NCBI GenBank assembly: GCA_030828265.1
Contig: JAURCW010000061.1
Location: 1 to 7,472 of the forward strand
Length of the DNA stretch: 7,472 nucleotides
Direction of reading: 5' to 3'
Source: Burkholderiales bacterium
GTDB taxonomy: Bacteria; Pseudomonadota; Gammaproteobacteria; Burkholderiales; Burkholderiaceae_A
The notes below the pieces were generated by a model, which ran no database searches, was not told where the DNA came from, and saw only the letters and a program-made list of their open reading frames with translations. A program made the position numbers and the translations under genes. Positions within the stretch are counted from its first letter, which is position 1; each line of letters opens with the position of its first letter. Positions 1 through 5,828 of this stretch are shown in pieces.

Positions 1-1380
1 AAATTCAATGGGCTTCGTAGCGGGCTTGGCCTGCTCAGCAGCTGCACTGTCTTTTGAGGGGCTCGCTGTGCCAACCTCGTTAACGCCAGAACTCGTTCCC
101 GCCGCCGAGGCCTTCGAGCCAGGCTTGGCAGGCGATGCCTCTGCCTGTCGCTTATCTTCCAGGTGTCGATTTAAATCAGCCTCGCGGACACGGAATTGCT
201 CGGTCACTGAACCAGACTCGGACTCTTCAACCCAGAAGTCCGGTCGAATGCCCTTGGCCTGAATGCTGCGGCCTGTGGGGGTGTAGTACCTGGCCGTGGT
301 GAGCTTGATGGCCGTGCTGCTCGTCAAAGGAAGGATGGTTTGAACCGAGCCTTTACCAAATGTTTGTGTGCCAAGTACCACGGCACGCTTATGGTCTTGG
401 AGGGCACCGGCCACGATTTCGGAGGCTGAGGCCGAGCCACCGTTAACAATAACAACCATGGGCAGGCTTTTGGCCTTGGAGTTGAGACCTGTTAAGGGGT
501 CTGCCCCCCCGCGCAGGTAGTCGGAGGGCTTGGCGGCGAAGGCGCGCTTGGCATCGGGCTGGCGTCCGTCGGTGGTGACAACTGTGACGTTATCCGGCAA
601 GAAGGCGGCAGAGACGCCGACTGCCGCATGAAGCAGTCCACCTGGGTCGTTACGCAGATCGAGAACAAGACCTTTCACAGGCTTCTTGGGATCGGCCTCG
701 GCCTGCTGCAAGAGTTTGTTCAAGTGGCTGACGGTAGAACTAACGGTGTGCTCTTGAAACTGGGTGATTCGGATGTAGGCGTATCCAGGCTCGAGCCATT
801 TCGAACGAACACTCTGAACGCGAATCACATCGCGAACGATGGTGACCACAATGGGGAGTGGCTCCGATTTTCTTGAGAGTGTTAAGTTAATGGAGGTTTT
901 GGGCTTGCCTCGCATAAGCTTCACGGCCTCTTGAAGGTTCATACCCTTGGTGGCCTTGTCGTCTATTTTGATAATAAGGTCGCCGGCGCGAACACCTGCT
1001 CGAGCAGCCGGTGTGTCCTCGATGGGTGAGACCACCTTCACAAAACCATCTTCAAGCCCCACTTCGATGCCAAGCCCACCAAACTCGCCTTGGGTTCCGA
1101 CCTGCAGCTCTTTAAAGGCCTCTGCATCAAGATAGGCAGAGTGAGGGTCAAGCCCAGAAAGCATGCCACTGATGGCCTCGGTAATAAGCTTTTTGTCTTC
1201 TACAGGCTCAACATAATGGGCCTTGATTGCCCCGTAGACATCGGCAAACTGGCGCAACTCTTCTACGGGAAGCGCAAGCCGGCCGTCGCGCTGCGCGGCC
1301 GCTGAGATTCCGAGGCTAAGGGCTACCCCACCAATGAGTCCAAGGCCAACCCAGCCGGCTGCCTTTAAGCGATTCGTCAT
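1..1380 (-). CDS. ctpA: S41 family carboxy-terminal processing protease (CtpA type), 3' end missing
   Basis: Serine endopeptidase of the C-terminal processing (Tsp/CtpA) family, which trims or degrades envelope proteins, acting at the inner membrane or in the periplasm. 460 codons are readable without a stop, so the C-terminus lies beyond the left edge. Residues 8-29 form a hydrophobic signal or anchor ending in AAAQ. The S41 N-terminal segment contains the GLDPHSAYL motif at 77-85. A PDZ domain (GEFGGLGIEV, 98-107) spans about 95-180. The protease core follows, with LVLDLRNDPGG at 238-248. The expected catalytic residues are present: Ser318 in GSASASEIV, Lys343 and Gln347 in FGKGSVQ. From about residue 412 the tail is Ala/Ser/Pro/Lys-rich low complexity. 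An in-frame ATG two codons upstream (1386) is an alternative start. I chose 1380 because AGAAG lies 8 nt before it. It follows gpmA by 11 bases and is probably co-transcribed with it. Confidence 0.95.
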   Translation of the reverse strand, partial: MTNRLKAAGWVGLGLIGGVALSLGISAAAQRDGRLALPVEELRQFADVYGAIKAHYVEPVEDKKLITEAISGMLSGLDPHSAYLDAEAFKELQVGTQGEFGGLGIEVGLEDGFVKVVSPIEDTPAARAGVRAGDLIIKIDDKATKGMNLQEAVKLMRGKPKTSINLTLSRKSEPLPIVVTIVRDVIRVQSVRSKWLEPGYAYIRITQFQEHTVSSTVSHLNKLLQQAEADPKKPVKGLVLDLRNDPGGLLHAAVGVSAAFLPDNVTVVTTDGRQPDAKRAFAAKPSDYLRGGADPLTGLNSKAKSLPMVVIVNGGSASASEIVAGALQDHKRAVVLGTQTFGKGSVQTILPLTSSTAIKLTTARYYTPTGRSIQAKGIRPDFWVEESESGSVTEQFRVREADLNRHLEDKRQAEASPAKPGSKASAAGTSSGVNEVGTASPSKDSAAAEQAKPATKPIEF

Positions 1381-1391
1381 AGCCATATCTT

Positions 1392-2162
1392 CTACCCCAG
1401 CGCCACAGGCTGGGCCTTTCCTTGTTGAGCGATTTCGGCAAGAGCTGCCTCGATGACTGCAGGATCCGCCAGGTACTGACGTGATTGAAGCTTAAATTGG
1501 TCATCAAACTCCAGCACCATCGGTTGCGCTGTAGGGATATTCAACTCAAGCACCTCGTCTTCGGAGAGCCCAGCCAGAAGTTTGAGTAGCGCACGCAGGG
1601 AGTTCCCGTGGGCAGCAATGAGGGGTTTTTTGCCCGATCGAAGGCAGGGAAGAAGCTGCTCATTCCAGAAGGCCTCCACACGCACGACCGTGTCAGCAAG
1701 GCACTCGGTAAGAGGGATATCGGATTCGGACAGGCCTGCCTGAAGGTATTTGGGATCGATCGCCGTGAAGTGAGGGTGATCGGGTGTCATAGGATTGGGC
1801 CTTACCGAGAAGCTTCGCCTCCACAAATGAACCTGGGCTTCCCCATACTTTGCAGCGGTCTCTGATTTGTTGAGCCCCGATAAGGCGCCATAGTGTCGCT
1901 CGTTCAACCGCCAGTCGGCATGAATGGGGATGCCTGTCTGATCGAGGCTTTCAAGCACAAGTTCGCAGGTGTTTGCTGCTCGCTTTAGAAAGGATGTGAA
2001 CGCCAGGTCAACCTTGAGCCCCTTACTGCGAATGAGCGCCCCAGCCTGCCTAGCCTCTTCTTCCCCTCTGGACGTTAGGGGGACATCCACCCAACCAGTA
2101 AAGCGGTTTTCAACATTCCACTGGCTCTGACCATGGCGAAGAATAATGACGGGAACGGGCAT
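1392..2162 (-). CDS. gpmA: 2,3-bisphosphoglycerate-dependent phosphoglycerate mutase
   Basis: Cytoplasmic glycolytic and gluconeogenic enzyme that interconverts 3-phosphoglycerate and 2-phosphoglycerate through a phosphohistidine. At 256 aa it is slightly longer than the usual 248-250, because of a short C-terminal tail. The histidine phosphatase signature is LRHGQSQWNVENRFTGW (8-24), giving His10 as the phosphorylated residue. Other family residues are Arg61 in TSFLKRA, Glu88 in NERHYGAL, and His185 in AAHGNSLRAL. Gln12 replaces the Glu or Thr often found in the RHGxS motif, which is tolerated in this superfamily. No good Shine-Dalgarno sequence precedes the ATG at 2162 (the upstream bases read CACAACTTATT), so initiation may be weak, but the conserved N-terminus leaves no other sensible start. 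It is divergent from the rhodanese gene and heads a likely gpmA-ctpA transcription unit, an order seen in other Burkholderiales. Confidence 0.97.
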   Translation of the reverse strand: MPVPVIILRHGQSQWNVENRFTGWVDVPLTSRGEEEARQAGALIRSKGLKVDLAFTSFLKRAANTCELVLESLDQTGIPIHADWRLNERHYGALSGLNKSETAAKYGEAQVHLWRRSFSVRPNPMTPDHPHFTAIDPKYLQAGLSESDIPLTECLADTVVRVEAFWNEQLLPCLRSGKKPLIAAHGNSLRALLKLLAGLSEDEVLELNIPTAQPMVLEFDDQFKLQSRQYLADPAVIEAALAEIAQQGKAQPVALG

Positions 2163-2215
2163 AATAAGTTGTGGTTGTCTGGGGTATCTGAGAATAAGGC
2201 TAAAAAGCCAGAGGT

Positions 2216-2236
2216 TTGCTTGGGATATCCAGGCAA
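2216..2236. promoter_or_regulatory. Imperfect palindrome between divergent genes, candidate operator
   Basis: Half-sites TTGCTTGG (2216-2223) and CCAGGCAA (2229-2236) flank a five-base centre, GATAT. Seven of eight positions are symmetrical, and the eighth forms a G-T wobble in RNA. The dyad lies between gpmA (minus) and the rhodanese gene (plus), where a dimeric regulator could act on both. It is not followed by a T-run, so it is unlikely to be a terminator. I could not identify the regulator or a convincing -35/-10 pair near it. The operator role is inference. Confidence 0.3.
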
Positions 2237-2276
2237 GCCCTCATTCTAACGTTTTGCCCTCACTGGTGAGGAAATT

Positions 2277-2281
2277 AGGGG
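2277..2281 (+). promoter_or_regulatory. Ribosome binding site deciding the TTG start of the rhodanese gene
   Basis: AGGGG sits 6 nt before the TTG codon at 2288. An in-frame TAG overlaps this site (2276-2278), so no longer reading frame is possible. The next in-frame ATG would remove the membrane segment. Together these fix TTG as the start. Confidence 0.7.
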
Positions 2282-2287
2282 TCTGCA

Positions 2288-2725
2288 TTGCAATTTTTTA
2301 TTGACAATATTTTCCTTGTTGCCGCGGCCTTTGTGAGCGGTGCTCTTCTTGTATGGCCCATGGTGGCGCGCGGGTCTGCTGCGAGGCAGGTCAACACCCT
2401 TGGGGCAACCCAACTTATGAACGCCGAGGATGCCCTACTTATCGATATTCGTGAGAGTCCAGAGCTCTCAAAGGGCTCAGTGCCTCTCGCCGAGCATGTT
2501 CCGATGTCGACCATGGACGGTCAGATGGATCAGATCATTAAGAGGGTAACTTCGGGCAAAAAGACAAGGCCTGTCATTTTGATGTGCGCCAGCGGTTGGC
2601 GCTCGGCGCAGCTCGGAAAGCGTTTTCGTAAGGCGGGCCTCGAGCAGGTGTTCAGCCTTGATGGCGGCTTTGACGCATGGCGGCAGGCAGGACTGCCTGT
2701 GTCTCAGCGAAGCGCCAAGGGCTAG
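2288..2725 (+). CDS. Membrane-anchored single-domain rhodanese-like sulfurtransferase
   Basis: 145 aa. One hydrophobic segment at about residues 4-25 should anchor the protein in the inner membrane. A single rhodanese domain follows at about 38-140. Visible motifs are LLIDIRESPEL (50-60), the active-site loop CASGWRSAQ with Cys100 as the persulfide-carrying cysteine (C-x-x-G-x-R), and LDGGFDAWRQAGLP near the end. Such proteins move sulfane sulfur from donors such as thiosulfate or persulfides, but the physiological substrate of this subfamily is not established. The start codon is TTG, supported by the AGGGG site and an in-frame stop just upstream. The gene leads a tight same-strand run with grxC, secB and gpsA, an arrangement common in Proteobacteria. 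The stop codon overlaps the grxC ribosome binding site, suggesting coupled translation. The domain call is firm; the biological role is open. Confidence 0.9.
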   Translation: MQFFIDNIFLVAAAFVSGALLVWPMVARGSAARQVNTLGATQLMNAEDALLIDIRESPELSKGSVPLAEHVPMSTMDGQMDQIIKRVTSGKKTRPVILMCASGWRSAQLGKRFRKAGLEQVFSLDGGFDAWRQAGLPVSQRSAKG

Positions 2726-2734
2726 GGGGCACTC

Positions 2735-3001
2735 ATGGCCAAGGTCATCATGTACGCCACAGCCACTTGTCCGTACTGCATACGAGCTGAGGCGCTCCTT
2801 GCCCAGCGCGGTGTGACTGAGCTTGAAAAAATTCGCGTCGACCTTGAGCCTGAAGAACGCCAGGCCATGATGCAGCGAACCGGTCGACACACTGTCCCAC
2901 AGATTTTTATTGGCGAGCGCCACATTGGGGGATGCGATGACCTGTTGGCACTTGATGCCTCGGGCGGGCTTGTGCCCCTGTTAAACGCCGACCACTCGTA
3001 A
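2735..3001 (+). CDS. grxC: Glutaredoxin 3
   Basis: 88-aa dithiol glutaredoxin of the GrxC type, a cytoplasmic glutathione-dependent disulfide reductase that reduces protein disulfides and mixed glutathione disulfides. The redox motif is CPYC (Cys12, Cys15) after the first strand, KVIMYATAT. The conserved cis-proline loop reads TVPQIFIG (53-60), and the glutathione-binding GG-C-DD stretch is HIGGCDDLLALD (63-74). The additional cysteine in that stretch is also present in E. coli Grx3. The length matches the family. AGGGGG, overlapping the rhodanese stop, lies 5 nt before the ATG. secB begins 15 bases after the stop. The context suggests co-expression of thiol repair with the export chaperone, but no direct partnership can be read from the sequence. 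Confidence 0.95.
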   Translation: MAKVIMYATATCPYCIRAEALLAQRGVTELEKIRVDLEPEERQAMMQRTGRHTVPQIFIGERHIGGCDDLLALDASGGLVPLLNADHS

Positions 3002-3016
3002 CTTAGGAATCCTTGC

Positions 3017-3529
3017 ATGACCGATAAAAACAACACGCCAGAGTCGCCAGCCCAGACCAATAAGGCCGCCGGTAGCGAGGCCGATGCGGCCAGGCCCGTA
3101 TTCAACCTGCAAAGGGTTTACCTGAAAGATTGCTCACTTGAGGCGCCCCATGCGCCCCACATTTTTCTTGAGAACCAAGAGCCGCGACTCGAATTCCAAC
3201 TTGACACGGCCGAACAAGAACTTGGCAATAACCTGGTTGAAGTCTTGATTCGTTGTACCGTGACCTGCCGATTTGGTGACCGGGTTGGCTTTCTGGTGGA
3301 AGCGAAAGAAGCTGCTATTTTCGAAATCGCCAACGTGAGCGACGAACAGCGCGCTTTGTTAAAGGGCATCACCTGTCCCACCATTGTCTACCCCTATCTT
3401 CGCGCGAACCTTTCCGACCTCATTCAACGCTCAAGCTTCCCCCCGTTCCATCTTGCAGAGATTAACTGGGAGGCTTTTTATCAACAAAAGCAAGCCCAAA
3501 AGGCCGAGTCGGACGCCCCCCGTCAGTGA
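3017..3529 (+). CDS. secB: Protein-export chaperone SecB
   Basis: Cytoplasmic homotetrameric chaperone that keeps precursor proteins unfolded and hands them to SecA at the Sec translocon. At 170 aa it is a little longer than the usual 150-160. The extra length is a polar, disordered N-terminus (1-26, rich in N, P, A and E) and a charged C-terminal tail (157-170). The core runs from VFNLQRVYLKDCSLEAPHAP (28-47) through GDRVGFLVEAKEAAIFEI (87-104) to the highly conserved YPYLRANLSDLIQRSSFPPF (125-144) and INWEAFYQQ (149-157). AGGA lies 8 nt before the ATG. The gene follows grxC and overlaps gpsA by four bases (GTGA), a typical secB-gpsA pairing in Proteobacteria. Confidence 0.97.
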   Translation: MTDKNNTPESPAQTNKAAGSEADAARPVFNLQRVYLKDCSLEAPHAPHIFLENQEPRLEFQLDTAEQELGNNLVEVLIRCTVTCRFGDRVGFLVEAKEAAIFEIANVSDEQRALLKGITCPTIVYPYLRANLSDLIQRSSFPPFHLAEINWEAFYQQKQAQKAESDAPRQ

Positions 3530-4641
3530 CGGTCTCTGAGCGCTTCTCCGTTCCCGCTTTAATTCTTGGCGCAGGTGCCTGGGGCACGGCCCTGGCAATT
3601 CATTGGTCAAAACGCGCACAGCCCGGGCAGGTGAGCCTCTGGGCGCGACGCCCCGAGCACGTCAAAGAGCTTGAAGCGACAAGGCTAAACCAGCGCTACC
3701 TTCCTGGTGCCAAGCTTCCCGACACCCTCGATCTAAGCCCGAACCTGAAGGCCGCCTTACTGGCGTTTCGAGAGCGGTCTCAGTGCGATGCCAAAACCCC
3801 TGGAGGGCTCATTGTTCTTGCCTGCCCAGTTGCAGGCCTATCTCAGTTGTCGGCGGAGGTTACCGAGACGTTAGGGCCTGCTCAGCCGGGGGAGGGCCTT
3901 CTATGGCTAAGCAAGGGGCTGGTTCAAGATGGCGATGCGTTTTGTTGGCCCTCCGACCTTGTTCGTCGAGCGATGAAGGCCGATTGGCCCATGGCCGCTT
4001 TGACAGGCCCATCCTTTGCTATGGAGGTTGCCAAAGGGCTGCCTTGCGCGCTTACTGCGGCAAGTACAGACCTTGGCTTTGCACGAAGGCTTTCTCGCAT
4101 TTGCCATGGTGGCGGCATGCGCGTCTACGCCAGCGACGATCTCTTGGGCGCTGAGCTGGGGGGTGCCGTAAAGAACATCATGGCCATTGCGGCGGGAGTT
4201 GCTGATGGCCTAGGCCTTGGTGCCAACGCCCGTGCGGCGCTTTTAACGCGAGGCCTTGCCGAGACAGCCAGGCTTGCGGTCGCCTTGGGTGCAAGGCCCG
4301 AGTCCATGCTGGGCTTGGCCGTTCTGGGCGATCTCGTACTTACCGCCACAGGCGACCTTTCGCGTAATCGCCGCGTGGGTCTGGGCCTGGCCAAGGGAGA
4401 GCCCCTCCAGCAGATTCTTCAAAGTCTTGGCCATGTAGCGGAGGGCGTTAACGCCTCGAGGGCGGTGGCGGGCCTTGCCCGGTTCCATCAGGTTGATATG
4501 CCGATTGTCCAGGCTGTCTGCCAGTTATTGTCTGGGGAGCAGTCTGCCAAAGCCATTCTTTCGGAGCTCTTATCGCGAGACCCCGTGGATGAGCTCGATG
4601 TCAGTATTGCCGAGGCTGCAAAAGACCTCAGTACCCCCTAG
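3526..4641 (+). CDS. gpsA: NAD(P)H-dependent glycerol-3-phosphate dehydrogenase
   Basis: Cytoplasmic enzyme reducing dihydroxyacetone phosphate to sn-glycerol-3-phosphate, the backbone for phospholipid synthesis. The nucleotide-binding loop is LGAGAWGTALA (14-24). Further family motifs are LSKGL (128-132), TGPSFAMEVAKGLP (160-173), GGAVKNIMAIAAG (212-224) with catalytic Lys216, ANARAALLTRGLAE (233-246), LGDLVLT (267-273) and SRNRRVG (279-285). At 371 aa it is about 30 residues longer than the E. coli enzyme. Part of this is a loop around 79-94 before the LIVLACPV strand, and part is a C-terminal tail. Translation starts at GTG, overlapping the secB TGA; no good Shine-Dalgarno sequence is visible, so translational coupling to secB is likely. 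Its TAG stop shares bases with the trmL stop on the other strand. Confidence 0.96.
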   Translation: MTVSERFSVPALILGAGAWGTALAIHWSKRAQPGQVSLWARRPEHVKELEATRLNQRYLPGAKLPDTLDLSPNLKAALLAFRERSQCDAKTPGGLIVLACPVAGLSQLSAEVTETLGPAQPGEGLLWLSKGLVQDGDAFCWPSDLVRRAMKADWPMAALTGPSFAMEVAKGLPCALTAASTDLGFARRLSRICHGGGMRVYASDDLLGAELGGAVKNIMAIAAGVADGLGLGANARAALLTRGLAETARLAVALGARPESMLGLAVLGDLVLTATGDLSRNRRVGLGLAKGEPLQQILQSLGHVAEGVNASRAVAGLARFHQVDMPIVQAVCQLLSGEQSAKAILSELLSRDPVDELDVSIAEAAKDLSTP

Positions 4642-5156
4642 CATGCGTGGGCCTGCTGCCGCCAGGCCTCGTAGACCGCAATGGCAACCGCATTTGATAA
4701 GTTCAGGCTTCGGCTTTCCGGCCGCATGGGTATTCGAATTCGCTGGGCCTCGGGAAAGCAGCCGCGTTGCTCGTTCGAAAGCCCCCGTGTCTCAGAGCCG
4801 AAAAACAGCCAGGCACCTGCCAGAAGCCTGCAGTCAAAAAGTGTTCGGTGGCCCTTGGTAGTGAAGGCAAGGCTTTTTGGGCAGTCACCCGGGGTAAGGC
4901 CCCTTTTCTGCCAAAAGGTCTCCCAGCTTGCATACACCTGAATGTCACAGAACTCGTGATAGTCGAGACCCGCCCGTCGCATCTTGGCATCATCCAATGG
5001 AAAGCCCAGTGGCTCAATAAGATGCAGCTTAGCCGCAGTGTTTGCGCAGAGACGAATGATATTGCCCGTGTTGGGAGGAATCTCAGGCTCAACAAGAACG
5101 ACATTGAGGTCGAGTGGGTTGCTCAAGGTTTGTGGGTCTCTTGGGAAGGTATTCAT
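4638..5156 (-). CDS. trmL: tRNA (cytidine/uridine-2'-O-)-methyltransferase TrmL
   Basis: SPOUT-fold methyltransferase that methylates the ribose of the wobble nucleotide (position 34) of tRNA-Leu isoacceptors, using S-adenosylmethionine. 172 aa from the ATG at 5156. Family motifs are all present: LVEPEIPPNTGNIIRLCANT (21-40), EPLGFPLDDAKMRRAGLDYH (48-67), FFGSETRGLS (118-127), and the knot segment IPMRPESRSLNLSNAVAIA (142-160) followed by VYEAWRQ. The frame can be extended to a TTG at 5183. I prefer the ATG because homologues begin only a few residues before the LVEPEIPPNTGN segment, although neither start has a clear Shine-Dalgarno sequence. It lies 33 bases downstream of comF on the same strand, likely in one transcript, and converges on gpsA with a 3-base overlap of stop codons. 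Confidence 0.95.
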   Translation of the reverse strand: MNTFPRDPQTLSNPLDLNVVLVEPEIPPNTGNIIRLCANTAAKLHLIEPLGFPLDDAKMRRAGLDYHEFCDIQVYASWETFWQKRGLTPGDCPKSLAFTTKGHRTLFDCRLLAGAWLFFGSETRGLSNEQRGCFPEAQRIRIPMRPESRSLNLSNAVAIAVYEAWRQQAHAC

Positions 5157-5189
5157 GACAGGGATTCTAGGGTGTCTGGCCAAGCGGGT

Positions 5190-5828
5190 TCAGCCCGAAC
5201 GGGCCAAGACCACCAAGCCAAGGACTCGATTGCCCCCTGACTTTAGGGCCTCAATGCAGGCGCTGGCTGTTGCGCCGGTTGTGAGTACATCGTCCACAAG
5301 CACAACGGGCTCATTGTTCTGAGAGCTTGCTGCGCTCAAGTCATGCTTTGAGGCATGGGCAATGAGCCCGCGAAGTTCGGAAAGCCTCTGTTGTCTTGTG
5401 AGTGAGGCAAGGGTCGGACTGCTCTGACCTTTGACCAGCCGAGAGAGGTCGTAGCGCAGGCGCCAGCGCCGGGCGAGAACTTGGCAAAGAAGGCTCGGAA
5501 GATGAAAGCCACGCTCGATAAGTCGGCTTGGGTCGGCAGGAACGGGGACCAGGCAGCACCGCCGCTCCAGCCAGGCCGGCGCCTCAAGCCTGCCCGCCAG
5601 CCTTATGAGTCGCTGCGCTGCAGACCATTGAGGCCTGTACTTGGCTCGCTTCAGAAGGCTGGCGACCTCGGGGCTGTAGCTTAAGGCCGCCAAAACTGGC
5701 AGATTGAGGCGTGCTTCCGTGCGTGCTGCTCGCCATGAGGCCGGAAGCTCGCGAGCGGGAACGAGCTCTTGGTTTGAGTCGGCAATAAGCCATTTAAGGG
5801 CATGCAGAAGGCTGAAAGGGCTGGTCAT
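5190..5828 (-). CDS. comF: ComF family phosphoribosyltransferase-like protein, zinc finger absent
   Basis: 212 aa from the ATG at 5828. The C-terminal half is a type I phosphoribosyltransferase domain: LVPVPADPSRLIERGFHLP (93-111), QSSPTLASLTRQQRLSELRG (135-154), and the phosphoribosyl-pyrophosphate loop VVLVDDVLTTGATASACIEA (175-194). ComF proteins are tied to natural competence and DNA uptake in several bacteria; the substrate is not settled. Most relatives of about 230-250 aa begin with a four-cysteine zinc finger. Here the N-terminus (MTSPFSLLHALKWLIADSNQ onward) has no cysteines before Cys91, so that module is missing. The frame stays open upstream to 6008, but this part lies opposite the BioC-like gene and has no ComF features. 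A GTG eight codons upstream (5852), preceded by AGAGG, is a possible longer start. Probably co-transcribed with trmL. Confidence 0.88.
   Translation of the reverse strand: MTSPFSLLHALKWLIADSNQELVPARELPASWRAARTEARLNLPVLAALSYSPEVASLLKRAKYRPQWSAAQRLIRLAGRLEAPAWLERRCCLVPVPADPSRLIERGFHLPSLLCQVLARRWRLRYDLSRLVKGQSSPTLASLTRQQRLSELRGLIAHASKHDLSAASSQNNEPVVLVDDVLTTGATASACIEALKSGGNRVLGLVVLARSG

Noticed and set aside
2198..2209. Short inverted repeat GGCT-AAAA-AGCC upstream of gpmA
   Set aside because: Only four pairs, in a region where both genes point away, so a terminator makes no sense; likely chance.
2301..2306. Perfect -35 hexamer TTGACA just inside the rhodanese gene
   Set aside because: The bases 17 further on (GCGGCC) are nothing like a -10 element. 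TTGACA at 3201, 6067 and 7304 also lacks a good -10 at proper spacing.
2477..2923. Minus-strand open frame of 148 codons
   Set aside because: Antisense to the rhodanese gene and grxC, whose active-site motifs are intact on the plus strand; no ribosome site or family resemblance.
4767..5240. Plus-strand open frame of 157 codons
   Set aside because: It lies antisense to trmL and the end of comF, both with complete family motifs, and its product has no recognisable domain. It is a shadow frame.
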